IMG/VR virus record: IMGVR_UViG_3300020183_000053
Location: 1-64,000 of that record
Length of the DNA: 64,000 bases
Strand: one strand, 5' to 3'
From: a virus
A program made the position numbers and the translations under genes. The stretch's first letter is position 1; every line of letters begins with the position of its first letter. Shown piece by piece: positions 6,909-14,456 of this stretch. Below the pieces are notes generated by a model. The model saw only the letters and a list, made by a program, of their open reading frames with translations, searched no databases and was not told the origin of the DNA.

Positions 6909-7337
6909 ATGACACCGCTCGCCGCCCTGCTGAACCTGTGGGCGCACCTGCGCGCCGCCCATCACGTCTACTGGACCCTGCACTGGCAGGCCCGTGGCCC
7001 CTCGTTCTACGCCGACCACCAGCTGTTCGGCGGCCTGTACGAAGCTCGCGTCGAAGAGATTGATCACGTGGCCGAGCTGATCGCCGGGCACCACGGCGCC
7101 GACAAGCTGGACCCGCTCGCAGCCTGGACCGCTGCCATCCCGGTGGTCGAGGCCATGCTCGCGGGCAGCAGCCCGGTGGTGGTGGCGCAGCTGGTGGTGG
7201 CGGCAGCAGAGGCCGCGAACACCGCCTGTGCAGGTGCACCTGCACCCGCCAGCACGCAGAACGTGGTGGCCGACATCGGCAGCGCGCACGTGAGGGCGCT
7301 GTACCTGCTCCAGCAGCGGTTCGGGCGCGGCGGGTAG
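6909..7337 (+). CDS. dps: Dps-like ferritin
   Basis: 142 residues, one of only two convincing plus-strand genes. ATG 6909 follows CTGGAGGCCCC. The Dps ferroxidase signature is visible: HHVYWTLHWQARGPSFYADH, then FGGLYEARVEEIDHVAELI, matching the usual W-x-GP-x-F-x2-H-x2-F and D-x3-E pattern. Dps-family proteins form dodecamers, oxidise and store iron, and some coat DNA. Shorter than most bacterial Dps (about 160). The second half is divergent. Possible roles: protecting phage DNA from oxidation, or a virion or host-interaction function. The opposite strand implies separate regulation from the early set. Confidence 0.8.
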   Translation: MTPLAALLNLWAHLRAAHHVYWTLHWQARGPSFYADHQLFGGLYEARVEEIDHVAELIAGHHGADKLDPLAAWTAAIPVVEAMLAGSSPVVVAQLVVAAAEAANTACAGAPAPASTQNVVADIGSAHVRALYLLQQRFGRGG

Positions 7338-7342
7338 CCCAG

Positions 7343-7361
7343 GCGGCGCGCTGGGCGCCGC
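7343..7361. terminator. Hairpin between convergent genes
   Basis: GCGGCGC and GCGCCGC arms separated by 5 bases, just after the dps stop and 20 bases from the stop of the minus-strand gene at 7381. May serve both directions; no U-tract. Confidence 0.45.
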
Positions 7362-7380
7362 GCCGAGCCAGCGCCTGCGG

Positions 7381-7617
7381 TCAGTAGCCGCGCCGCTCAG
7401 TGGCGCGCTGGGCGCGCTCGGCCTTGCGCTGCAGCTGCATCATGCGGGCCAGCCCGGCGTCCTCGGTGGTGTCGGCCTGCTCGGCGGGCAGTGCGGCCAG
7501 CTGCGCCTGCAGCGCGGCCAGCCGCTCCCTGCGGCCAGCCGCGAACGCGCTGGTGGCGTCCCGCTCCAGGCGGCGCTGCAGGTCTGCGATCTCGGCGGTG
7601 ATGATGGTGCGGTTCAT
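7381..7617 (-). CDS. Small helical protein, 78 aa
   Basis: ATG 7617 with AGGAGCACACC ribosome site, behind promoter P4. MNRTIITAEIADLQRRLERD then RLAALQAQLAALPAEQAD and QLQRKAERAQRATERRGY: almost entirely predicted helix or coiled coil with a basic tail. Function unknown. Confidence 0.65.
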   Translation of the reverse strand: MNRTIITAEIADLQRRLERDATSAFAAGRRERLAALQAQLAALPAEQADTTEDAGLARMMQLQRKAERAQRATERRGY

Positions 7618-7662
7618 GGTGTGCTCCTGCTGGGTGGTGTGCGACTGCTGCTCTCACCACCT

Positions 7663-7691
7663 GTGTAACACGGGAGCGGTTATGCACACAA
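7663..7691 (-). promoter_or_regulatory. Promoter P4 with TAAC-N9-GTTA operator
   Basis: TTGTGT (7691-7686), 17-base spacer, TTACAC (7668-7663). Operator TAAC-CGCTCCCGT-GTTA. Leader reads GGTGGTGAGAGCAG. A 28-base A/T-rich element identical to one at P5 lies just upstream. Confidence 0.75.
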
Positions 7692-7697
7692 GGTGGG

Positions 7698-7725
7698 CAC
7701 CTAACTTTTCTCAAAGAAAGTTCAG
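7698..7725. repeat. 28-bp A/T-rich element upstream of P4
   Basis: Identical over 28 bases to 8231-8258. It contains the inverted repeat AACTTT-TCTCAAAG-AAAGTT. Directly upstream of the -35 on the minus strand, so a candidate UP element or activator site, or the tail of a transcription terminator. Confidence 0.7.
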
Positions 7726-7858
7726 AGCACCCACCAGCACGGTGCTTTCAGTGGCCGCCCACTGCAGCAGCGGTTCGGTCGCGCGGCACAGTGGCCCCAC
7801 AGCAGCACAGCCCGCGCAGCTGGTGCTGGCGGGCTGTGCGAGCAGCGCCTGCTGCCTG

Positions 7859-8146
7859 TCAGGCGCTGCAGCCGCGACGCTGGCCGTCGCTGCGGTGCTG
7901 GTACAGCGGCAGGCCCCGATGCGCGAGCAGCATGGCGCCGGACGCGACCGGCTCCTTGGCGCCGAACACCAGCACAGGCTGCAGCCGCCCGTCCGGCAGC
8001 GTGACCACGTCGAGGTTGCCGCGCAGGTCGTGCGCGTCGATGTCGGCGTCCCACTTGGCGAGTGCGGCGCGCAGGGTGCGCTCGTTGGCGTAGCCCTTGA
8101 AGTTCGGGGCGAGGAAGGCGATGACGTTGGCGGTGAGCATGGACAC
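7859..8146 (-). CDS. Small hypothetical protein, 95 aa
   Basis: GTG 8146 (AGGAGTTCACC ribosome site) gives MSMLTANVIAFLAPNF. The body (NERTLRAALAKWDADIDAH, NLDVVTLPDGRLQPVLVFG) looks like a small alpha/beta domain. Behind promoter P5. Start could also be the ATG two codons in. No family recognised. Confidence 0.65.
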   Translation of the reverse strand: MSMLTANVIAFLAPNFKGYANERTLRAALAKWDADIDAHDLRGNLDVVTLPDGRLQPVLVFGAKEPVASGAMLLAHRGLPLYQHRSDGQRRGCSA

Positions 8147-8195
8147 GGTGAACTCCTGCGTGGTGTGTGGGCGCAGCGCCCTGCTGACACCACGG

Positions 8196-8224
8196 GTCTA
8201 ACGCTGTCGCGGTTACACCCACAA
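8196..8224 (-). promoter_or_regulatory. Promoter P5 with TAAC-N9-GTTA operator
   Basis: TTGTGG (8224-8219), 17-base spacer, TTAGAC (8201-8196). Operator TAAC-CGCGACAGC-GTTA. GGTGTCAGCAG leader present. Confidence 0.75.
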
Positions 8225-8230
8225 GGTAGA

Positions 8231-8258
8231 CACCTAACTTTTCTCAAAGAAAGTTCAG
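8231..8258. repeat. 28-bp A/T-rich element upstream of P5
   Basis: Exact second copy of the element at 7698-7725, in the same position relative to the promoter -35 hexamer. Confidence 0.7.
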
Positions 8259-8280
8259 CACACGCACCAGCACGGCGTTT

Positions 8281-8811
8281 TCAGTGGCCCTCTGGCGCAG
8301 GTGGCCATTCGGGCAGGCCACGCACCACCCGCTGCAGGCGCTGCACCAGCGGCACCAGCTCGCGCACCATCCTCCGCGCAGCCGGATGCTGGGCCACCAG
8401 CAGGTACGCCACCGCGTCCAGCAGCTCGGGCAGCGCCTCGTCCAGCCCCTGCGCCCAGGGTGCCCGCAGCACGGTGCCGTACCTGCCACGCCCCAGCTGG
8501 GCGCGCGCCGCAAGGTCGGCCAGCACCTGCGGCGGCAGCCCCTCGTCCAGCGCCAGCTGCAGCGCGGTCGGGCCTGTCAGCTGGTCGCACGGCACCGTGG
8601 CGCGGGTGGCGGCTGGTGTGGGCGGCAGGGTGCACGCAGCCTGCTCGGCACGTGCCTCGGCGCCCGCCTCGGTGCGCAGGCACGCACGGCAGGACACCGC
8701 CAGCAGGTCGGCAGCCAGCCCGTCCTCGTCGGCTGTGCGCCCGCAGGCAGTGGCCCAGGGCGACCACGGGGCGGGTCCGGTCGGGGTGGTGGCAAGGTGC
8801 AGCACGGTCAT
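8281..8811 (-). CDS. Hypothetical protein, 176 aa
   Basis: ATG 8811 overlaps the dUTPase stop by 4 bases. The N-terminal 70 residues hold several Cys ([20 protein letters not shown]) with a pattern that could bind zinc or form a small metal site. The C-terminal half is helical ([34 protein letters not shown]). No family recognised. Co-translated with dUTPase. Confidence 0.6.
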   Translation of the reverse strand: MTVLHLATTPTGPAPWSPWATACGRTADEDGLAADLLAVSCRACLRTEAGAEARAEQAACTLPPTPAATRATVPCDQLTGPTALQLALDEGLPPQVLADLAARAQLGRGRYGTVLRAPWAQGLDEALPELLDAVAYLLVAQHPAARRMVRELVPLVQRLQRVVRGLPEWPPAPEGH

Positions 8812-9272
8812 GCGCGGCCCGTGCTGCCGAAGCCACCAGCGCCGCGCGTGGTGTCCTGCAGGTCATCGGTGGGCAGGAACACAGCGCGCCGCACAGGTGC
8901 GAGCACCAGCTGGGCCACGCGCTCCCCGCGCGACAGGCGCACCTCTACGCTGCCGTGATTGACCAGCAGCACCTGCACCTCGCCACGGAAGTCCGCGTCA
9001 ATGGTGCCCGGTGCGTTCAGCACGGTGATGCCGTGGCGCAGCGCCAGCCCACTGCGCGGGCGCACCTGCGCCTCCACGTCGGCGGGTAGCTCCAGCCGCA
9101 GCCCGGTGGGCACCAGCGCCCGCGCACCGGGCGGCAGCACCACCTCGGCGGCAGCGTACAGGTCCGCACCTGCGGACAGCTCGGTGGCATAGGTGGGCAG
9201 CGACAGGCCAGCGGCGTGCGGCAGCTGCTGCACCAGCACGTGCGTGGTGGGTGGGCGTTGCGGCAAGTTCAT
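8808..9272 (-). CDS. dut: dUTP diphosphatase
   Basis: 154 residues. Hydrolyses dUTP to dUMP and PPi, keeping uracil out of phage DNA and feeding dTMP synthesis. All five trimeric dUTPase motifs can be seen: AGADLYAA (I), [11 protein letters not shown] (II), [13 protein letters not shown] with the catalytic Asp (III), [12 protein letters not shown] (IV) and [10 protein letters not shown] at the C-terminus (V). Normal family length. ATG at 9272 overlaps the upstream stop by 4 bases and follows GGGGG. Confidence 0.95.
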   Translation of the reverse strand: MNLPQRPPTTHVLVQQLPHAAGLSLPTYATELSAGADLYAAAEVVLPPGARALVPTGLRLELPADVEAQVRPRSGLALRHGITVLNAPGTIDADFRGEVQVLLVNHGSVEVRLSRGERVAQLVLAPVRRAVFLPTDDLQDTTRGAGGFGSTGRA

Positions 9273-9529
9273 CCCCCTGCAGCCCTGGCGGCTGCCGTGA
9301 TTGCGCGCTGCGCGCGCGTGAGTGTGCCGTTGAAGCACCTGCGGCACTGTGCACAGGCGCCCGCCGCACTGTCCCTCGGCTTCGCCGGGTCACACAGTTC
9401 GTGCAGCGGGCACACCACTGCGGCGGGCTGTACGGCTCCGCTGGCGTTTCGCTGGCGTGCTGCTCGCGCCACAGCCTGCGCGCCCGCGCGAACCAGCTCT
9501 CGCGCTTGCCGCCTGTCACGGGTGCCCAC
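9269..9529 (-). CDS. Small Cys-rich protein, frame uncertain
   Basis: The stop at 9269 overlaps the dut start, as expected for this gene string, and the C-terminal half reads well: CPLHELCD, then [18 protein letters not shown], a possible zinc site. The N-terminal part in this frame is poorer. In the neighbouring frame, a GTG at 9519 overlapping the upstream stop gives a good-looking start ([17 protein letters not shown], then QWCARCTNC). Either the gene starts late in this frame (several GTGs), or there is a frameshift joining the two frames near 9425. Coordinates are therefore tentative. Confidence 0.4.
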   Translation of the reverse strand: MGTRDRRQARELVRAGAQAVARAARQRNASGAVQPAAVVCPLHELCDPAKPRDSAAGACAQCRRCFNGTLTRAQRAITAAARAAGG

Positions 9530-9929
9530 CCGGTAGGCAGTGCAGCGCCGCCAGCGCCAGCGCCTCACCCAGCGTGCCAGCACACCACTCGCCCAGCTCG
9601 GGGTCAATGTGCGCCACGTACTGGTCGCACGCGCCTGGATGCGTGTGGGTGTGCCACGCCGTGTCCTGCTCCCACAGCTGGGCCAGGAGCAGGGCTGCGG
9701 TGGCGTGGTCATCCAGCGCGGGCACACACACTGCCGCAGCCATCGTCAGCTGCACCTCGCCGCGCGACACAGCCACCCGCAGGCGCAGGTGCGCACCGCG
9801 CCGCTGCACCTGGGTGTGGCCCACCACCCGCAGCAGGTCGGCGCAGCCTGTGGTGCGCACCGCGCTGCCCACAGGCCAGCGATACCACTCCGCACGTGCC
9901 ACCCTGTCACGCAGTGTCAGCTCCTGCAC
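9516..9929 (-). CDS. Hypothetical protein, 137 aa
   Basis: GTG 9929 preceded by GGAGGGTACG; overlaps the end of the 3D-domain gene by 13 bases. Contains AVCVPALDDHATAALLLAQL, a His-rich HTHTHPGACDQYVAHID stretch and GTLGEALALAALHCL. The C-terminal layout is common in phage proteins of unknown role that sit among early genes. No family claimed. Confidence 0.6.
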   Translation of the reverse strand: MQELTLRDRVARAEWYRWPVGSAVRTTGCADLLRVVGHTQVQRRGAHLRLRVAVSRGEVQLTMAAAVCVPALDDHATAALLLAQLWEQDTAWHTHTHPGACDQYVAHIDPELGEWCAGTLGEALALAALHCLPGGHP

Positions 9930-10246
9930 CGTACCCTCCGCGCCCGCACCTGCTGCTCGCCCAGGGCGCGCGCCTGGGTGGTGCTGGCCACCAGCAGGTC
10001 CAGGTGCCTGTCTGCTCCTGCCTTGCGCCGGGTGCTCGGCCCCAGCCGGTCGGCCACCTGCACGCTGCGCCAGCGGCCACCTATCTCCACCTCCAGGCAG
10101 GTGCCCAGCGGCCACGCTGTGCTCGTGGCCACCACGCCCAGGCGGTGGTCGGCCTTGCGTCCATCGGCCATCACGCCGCTGCAGCCCGTGCACGTGGCTG
10201 TATAGGCTGTGAGCTTCGCCACGAAAATCAGCCCCATCGCGGTCAT
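9917..10246 (-). CDS. 3D-domain (RlpA-like barrel) protein
   Basis: 109 residues from ATG 10246 (GGAGGGCGC). It matches the 3D (Asp-Asp-Asp) double-psi beta-barrel: KLTAYTATCTGCSG at the start, LGVVATSTAWPLGTCLEV in the middle, VADRLGPSTRRKAGADRHLD with the catalytic-type Asp residues, then the usual STTQARALGEQQV end. This fold occurs in peptidoglycan lytic transglycosylases (MltA, RlpA, Bacillus YocH). No signal peptide is evident, only a short hydrophobic MGLIFVAKL. Unusual place for a wall enzyme, next to dut rather than the lysis genes. Function in the phage is inferred only. Confidence 0.7.
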   Translation of the reverse strand: MTAMGLIFVAKLTAYTATCTGCSGVMADGRKADHRLGVVATSTAWPLGTCLEVEIGGRWRSVQVADRLGPSTRRKAGADRHLDLLVASTTQARALGEQQVRARRVRCRS

Positions 10247-10265
10247 GCGCCCTCCAGGCTGACGG

Positions 10266-10685
10266 CTACGCCAGCGGGCCGCTGCGTGCCAGCAGCCCCT
10301 GCACCGTGGCCAGGGTGCCGCGCACCGACTTCGGGTTCAGGTCGCGGGTCATCGCGTAGCTGGCCAGCGCCCAGCACAGCTCGTCCACCACCTGGGCAGG
10401 CTTCGCGCCTGCTGCCTCTGCGGCCTCCACCTGCAGCAGCAGCCGGTGGTGCAGCTGGGCGGCCTGCGCGGGCGGTGCGGGTGCTGGTGCAGGTGCGGCT
10501 GCAGCCGCAGGCGGCGCAGCGGCTGCCCGCAGCCCCTCGGCCACCGCGCCCAGGAACACAGCACCCAGCGCCTGGGCCAGCTGCTGGCGTGCTTCGTCAC
10601 TATCTGGGCGGGCGGCTGTGCCTTCCGCCACTGCCCGCAGGTGGTCCAGGGCGCGCTGGTGCTCGGGGCTGAGGCGGCTACGCAT
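10266..10685 (-). CDS. Hypothetical helical protein, 139 aa
   Basis: ATG 10685 overlaps the end of the upstream gene. MRSRLSPEHQRALDHLRAVA begins a helical N-terminal domain, followed by an Ala-Pro linker (about residues 57-72) and a second helical domain with KPAQVVDELCWALASYAM and KSVRGTLATVQGLLARSG. No family recognised. Confidence 0.6.
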   Translation of the reverse strand: MRSRLSPEHQRALDHLRAVAEGTAARPDSDEARQQLAQALGAVFLGAVAEGLRAAAAPPAAAAAPAPAPAPPAQAAQLHHRLLLQVEAAEAAGAKPAQVVDELCWALASYAMTRDLNPKSVRGTLATVQGLLARSGPLA

Positions 10686-10977
10686 CGGCCACCTCGCGCT
10701 CGGGCGGCAGGCCGCAGTGGTCGCGCAGCATGGCGCGACGTGCTGGGCCAGGGTCCAGCACCACGAACCCGTGGCCAGCCACCTCGGCGACCACCAGCGG
10801 CACACCAGCCAGCACGTGCCAGCGGGTGCGCTGCTCCAGCCACCACGTGGCGGGCTGGTCGGGGTCTGCCAGCGGGTTCGGCGCCAGACCCACCCAGCAG
10901 CTGCGGTCCACGCGCAGCTGGGCGCCGCCCAGCTCTGGCGGCATCTGCAGCCAGTCGGGCGACAGGCTTGGGTCCAT
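10678..10977 (-). CDS. Hypothetical protein, 99 aa
   Basis: ATG 10977 follows an excellent GGGGAGGTGGTG ribosome site. In-frame GTG 11103 would add 42 residues (MVLPYTSTHGR onwards) and leave almost no gap after dpdA, so it is a real alternative. The body is Trp-rich (PDWLQMPPELGGAQLRVD, TWWLEQRTRWHVLAGVPL) and resembles a small beta domain. Function unknown. Confidence 0.6.
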   Translation of the reverse strand: MDPSLSPDWLQMPPELGGAQLRVDRSCWVGLAPNPLADPDQPATWWLEQRTRWHVLAGVPLVVAEVAGHGFVVLDPGPARRAMLRDHCGLPPEREVADA

Positions 10978-11115
10978 CACCACCTCCCCGCCTGCACCCG
11001 TGCTCACCGCCTCGCCCACTCGCCTGCTCGTCCACACTGTGTCCACCGCTGCCTCCAGCGGGCGCTGGGTGCGCCCGTGCGTACTGGTATAGGGTAGCAC
11101 CACCGTCCGCGCACG

Positions 11116-12057
11116 TTATGGGTGGTGCGTCTGCACAATGCGCTGCAGCACGGTAGGGTCAGCGGCCCACTGCGCCATCATTGGCAGCACGTGGTGCCCC
11201 ATGCCCCAGTCTGAGACATACAGGGTGCGGAGGGTAGGGTTCCATTCGCTTAGAGCGGTAGCCACAGCCATCAGCCCAGCCCGCAGGAGCTGACCCCACT
11301 GCGGGTGACCGTTGCGGCCCACCACGAAGGCGTTCGCCAGCACGCTCACGTCTACGCCCAGGCGCTGCAGGTGCTCGGCCTGCACACCTGTCAGCTCGCT
11401 CAGCGGCACGTTGCGCAGCTTTCCGTCCCTATAGATGGGGAGCGTTCTGAAACGTGTACCTGACGCAAAGCTGGTCGCGTCTACGCTGTCCCACGTGTAG
11501 CCGCGCACCAGCTTTTCGGCGTTGATGCCGAACCCGTGTGTGCGCAGACCCAGGCGGCAGCACGCTGGCATCACCGCAGCCAGCCACCTGTCCGCGTCAG
11601 CGTCGGTGTAGCCGTGCAGCTTGCGCAGCTGTGACGTGATCCCGCCGATGGCGATGCGTTGCGCACCGATGGCTGCGTACCGCTCCACCCAGGCGGGGTC
11701 TGTTCCGAGGTGAATAGTGGGCATGGCGTTCTCTACGCCCGCTTCAACCATGCTGCGATGGTTCGCATAGGTGACTGCGGGGTTTCCCACCACGTCAAGG
11801 CTGGCACACCAGTCGGCGCACCTCCACTTCTCACCTGCGCGCAGGAAAGACGTGTAGGCGAGCAGAGACACGGGCTGACCAGTGGTGGCCACGCTGAAGG
11901 CACCACTGTCAAAAACAAGCGGCACACCGTCCGTCGCCGCTGTGCGCGCCTGGGTCCACAGCTTTGGGTTCTGGCGAATGGCGGCATAGCTCACCAGCCA
12001 CCCTACCCGCAGCGTATGGACGCCTGTGCGGTCGCTTGGAGTGTGAATAGTGATCAC
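11116..12057 (-). CDS. dpdA: DpdA-type 7-deazaguanine DNA transglycosylase
   Basis: 313 residues from GTG 12057 (GTGA overlap with queC). Phage DpdA proteins are TGT-related enzymes that exchange guanine in DNA for preQ0-type bases. Family hallmarks seen in order: FDSGAFSVA (catalytic-type Asp near residue 55), CADWCASLDVVGN, PTIHLGTDPAWVERY, RIAIGGITSQL, LGLRTHGFGIN, then YTWDSVDATSFASGTRF with the second key Asp. The length fits phage DpdA rather than the longer bacterial Dpd enzyme. It follows the complete preQ0 operon directly, which strongly supports the call. Confidence 0.9.
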   Translation of the reverse strand: MITIHTPSDRTGVHTLRVGWLVSYAAIRQNPKLWTQARTAATDGVPLVFDSGAFSVATTGQPVSLLAYTSFLRAGEKWRCADWCASLDVVGNPAVTYANHRSMVEAGVENAMPTIHLGTDPAWVERYAAIGAQRIAIGGITSQLRKLHGYTDADADRWLAAVMPACCRLGLRTHGFGINAEKLVRGYTWDSVDATSFASGTRFRTLPIYRDGKLRNVPLSELTGVQAEHLQRLGVDVSVLANAFVVGRNGHPQWGQLLRAGLMAVATALSEWNPTLRTLYVSDWGMGHHVLPMMAQWAADPTVLQRIVQTHHP

Positions 12058-12770
12058 GGACACTGCAGCAGTGGGTCGCGCACCCCGGCCTGCGCGAAGC
12101 CACGAGCGCGCAGGAGGCAGGCATGGCACTGACCACAGGGCGGCGTCTGCCCGGCGTAGCACGTGTGAGACACCGCCAGGGCGTCCATACAGCCCTGCAG
12201 CGTTGTCGCCAGCCGCACCGAGGCGGCCTTGTCCAGCCGCATCAGTGGCGTCAGCACAGGCAGCCAGTGGTCCCGGCCGACCACCGCCTGGGCGATGGCT
12301 TCTTCTGCCGCATCCACGAATGTCCGCCTGCAATCGAAGTATCCCCCGAAGTCTTCCTCGCACACGCCAGTCACCAGCGCGTCCGCCTTCACCGCCGCTG
12401 CCCGATTGGCAGCCAGTGTCAGGAATAGCAGGTTCCGTCCCGGTACGAACGTCGGCTCTACACCACCGGGCAGGTCGTCAGCATTCGCGTACAGACCCAG
12501 CGGCGCGTCACTCACCAGCGGGCTGGTGCCGACCAGCACGCGGCCCATCTGCACCTCCTCGTGCCGCAGCACCACGCGAGGATAGTGCGCCTGCGCCACC
12601 TGCAGCACCGCCCTGGCAGCACGCAGCTCCGCGTCATGGCGCTGGCCGTACCACACCGACAGTGCGTGCACCTCACTGGCGCCAGCGTCCAGCGCCCAGA
12701 ACAGGCACGTGGTGCTATCCTGGCCACCCGACAGCAGCAGCACCACCCGTTTCCCAGTTAGGTCCATCAT
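12054..12770 (-). CDS. queC: 7-cyano-7-deazaguanine synthase QueC
   Basis: 238 residues. Converts 7-carboxy-7-deazaguanine (CDG) to preQ0 using ATP and ammonia. The PP-loop SGGQDSTTCLFWAL is at residues 14-27, the YGQRHDAEL motif near 42, VPGRNLLFL near 110, and the four-Cys zinc site CYAGQTPPCGQCHAC near the C-terminus. Standard length. ATG 12770 is coupled to the queD stop (TAATG). The stop overlaps the dpdA start. Confidence 0.95.
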   Translation of the reverse strand: MMDLTGKRVVLLLSGGQDSTTCLFWALDAGASEVHALSVWYGQRHDAELRAARAVLQVAQAHYPRVVLRHEEVQMGRVLVGTSPLVSDAPLGLYANADDLPGGVEPTFVPGRNLLFLTLAANRAAAVKADALVTGVCEEDFGGYFDCRRTFVDAAEEAIAQAVVGRDHWLPVLTPLMRLDKAASVRLATTLQGCMDALAVSHTCYAGQTPPCGQCHACLLRARGFAQAGVRDPLLQCP

Positions 12771-13204
12771 TATTCCCCCTTACGCCAGTCTGCCCAGCAG
12801 TTCGGCGTTTCATAGACCCGCACGTGTGTCACCGCGATGCCGTACCCGTGCAGCAGCTGCCCAGCTGTGTGTCCGACCAGCCGGGCTATATTCTCGGCGG
12901 TGGGTTCGCCGTATTCGCGCGGCATCGCATAGGTTTTCTGGCCACGTTCCACCAGAAAGGCCCCCACAGGGTCATCGGGGTGGTGGGCATACCCGTGGTC
13001 CAGCGCCTCGTCCAGCCACGTGCCGACCACCTGCTTCACCACCGAAAAGTCAACCACGCGGCCCACCGCGTCCAGCGCAGGTGCTGCGCACGTGACCTCG
13101 ATACCGTAGCGGTGCCCGTGCACGTGTGCGCACTTGCTTTCATGGCGCATCACACGGTGGCCCACGTCAATCCCGAAAATGCGGGTGCAGGTCGTACCCA
13201 TCAC
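12770..13204 (-). CDS. queD: 6-carboxy-tetrahydropterin synthase QueD
   Basis: 144 residues. Converts dihydroneopterin triphosphate to 6-carboxy-tetrahydropterin. Zinc ligands are visible as H16 (VGHRVMRH) and the H29/H31 pair in CAHVHGHRY; the Cys before them is the catalytic one. DFSVVKQVV, LDHGYAH and EPTAENIARLV are typical of the family, as is the C-terminal RVYETPNCWADW with its Glu. Start at 13204 overlaps the folE stop. Confidence 0.95.
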   Translation of the reverse strand: MMGTTCTRIFGIDVGHRVMRHESKCAHVHGHRYGIEVTCAAPALDAVGRVVDFSVVKQVVGTWLDEALDHGYAHHPDDPVGAFLVERGQKTYAMPREYGEPTAENIARLVGHTAGQLLHGYGIAVTHVRVYETPNCWADWRKGE

Positions 13205-13797
13205 GCCCCCCTGGGCAGCGGTTCACACAGGTGCCAGAACTCGGCGCGCACCTCGTGCTGCCGGAAGGCGCCCAGCAGCACCTCGGTGGTCATGGTGCCA
13301 GTCTTGCGCACACCACGGCAGGCCATGCAGTGGTGCACGGCGCGCACACGCACACCCACCCCACGCGCGTGCAGGTGCGCAGCCAGCGCGTCGGCCACCT
13401 GCTGCGTCAGCCGTTCCTGCACCTGCAGGCGCCGTGCATACAGGTCCACCAGTCGGGCCAGCTTGGAAACACCCACCACCAGACCAGTGGTCCCTGGCAG
13501 GTAGCCCACGTCGGCCACACCAGTGAACGGCAGCATATGGTGCTCGCAGACGCTGTGAAACGGAATGTCGGCCAGCACGATCATCTGGTCGTAGCCACCC
13601 ACTTCCGAGAACCCAGCGTCCCCGGTGCTCGTACTGAGCACGTCGCCCGGCTGCAGGTTCATTCCCTCCAGCATCTCGCTCCACGCCTTGGCCACCCGTT
13701 CGGGCGTGCCACGCAGCCCCTCCCGGTGCACGTCCTCACCCACTGCGGTCAGCAGTGCCCGCACCGCGTCGGCGGCAGCTTGTTTGTCACTTGTCAT
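13201..13797 (-). CDS. folE: GTP cyclohydrolase I
   Basis: 198 residues. Makes dihydroneopterin triphosphate from GTP, first step to preQ0 and folate. Conserved FolE motifs: REGLRGTPERVAKAW, IPFHSVCEHHMLPFTG with Cys and His zinc ligands, GLSK-equivalent VVGVSKLARLVD, YARRLQVQERLTQQVA and HHCMACRGVRKTGT. Complete, standard length. Overlaps both queE and queD by 4 bases, so the four enzymes are translated as one unit. Confidence 0.95.
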   Translation of the reverse strand: MTSDKQAAADAVRALLTAVGEDVHREGLRGTPERVAKAWSEMLEGMNLQPGDVLSTSTGDAGFSEVGGYDQMIVLADIPFHSVCEHHMLPFTGVADVGYLPGTTGLVVGVSKLARLVDLYARRLQVQERLTQQVADALAAHLHARGVGVRVRAVHHCMACRGVRKTGTMTTEVLLGAFRQHEVRAEFWHLCEPLPRGA

Positions 13798-14456
13798 GAT
13801 AGCTCCAGCAGCTTGTGAACCTGCGCCGAAACACGCCAGCCCAGGCGTGCAGCCAGCGCCAGCGCGGGCTGCACCGCGCCGGGTCCGGTCCCGATGTCAA
13901 GGGGCTGGACGAAGCGGTGCACGAACGACCACTCACCCATGCGGCGCAGCTCGTCCTCGGACCACTGCGGGTCCACCACCTTCAGGTCAGTGCCTTGCCT
14001 GACCACCACGTGCTGCAGCGTATCAGCGCCGGGCTGGCGCAGTGCTTTCGGGGATACCGTTACGTGCTGAACAGCCTGCAGGGCATCAGCACGCACGGTC
14101 CCGTTCGTTTCCACAGCCACCCACACGCGCGCAGCACGCAGGCCCTCAATCAGTGCTTCGCCCGCCAGCGTGCGCAGCTGCAGGCACGGCTCGCCGCCGG
14201 ATACCACCACGAACGGGCGGCGCCACCCGTCGCACAGGCGCAGCACAGTGTCCACCACCTCCTGCGGCTCGTAGCGCGTGCCACGGGCGAAGTCGGTGTC
14301 ACACCACGCGGCGCACGCACCAGCACCTGCATCCCGAAGGTGCGGCAGCCCGCTCCACAGGTTGCAGCCAGCGAGGCGCACGAACACTGCAGGAACTCCT
14401 GCCATGCTGCCCTCACCCTGCATCGTGGCGAACACCTCCCGAACGTACACAGTCAT
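13794..14456 (-). CDS. queE: CDG synthase QueE (radical SAM)
   Basis: 220 residues. Rearranges 6-carboxy-tetrahydropterin to 7-carboxy-7-deazaguanine. EVFATMQGEGSMAGVPAVFV is the canonical start and VSGGEPCLQ the SAM-binding GGE region, with VAVETNGT and DLKVVDPQW further on. The cluster motif is CNLWSG, then CAAWCDTDF, giving Cys-X16-Cys-X3-Cys. Standard radical SAM enzymes have CX3CX2C and some QueE have CX14CX2C, so this spacing is atypical. ATG 14456 overlaps the upstream ParB-like stop. Confidence 0.92.
   Translation of the reverse strand: MTVYVREVFATMQGEGSMAGVPAVFVRLAGCNLWSGLPHLRDAGAGACAAWCDTDFARGTRYEPQEVVDTVLRLCDGWRRPFVVVSGGEPCLQLRTLAGEALIEGLRAARVWVAVETNGTVRADALQAVQHVTVSPKALRQPGADTLQHVVVRQGTDLKVVDPQWSEDELRRMGEWSFVHRFVQPLDIGTGPGAVQPALALAARLGWRVSAQVHKLLELS

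Noticed and set aside
11116-12363. Longer DpdA with an extra 100-residue N-terminus
   Set aside because: That part is read from inside queC in another frame; GTG 12057 with the GTGA overlap fits the operon and family length.
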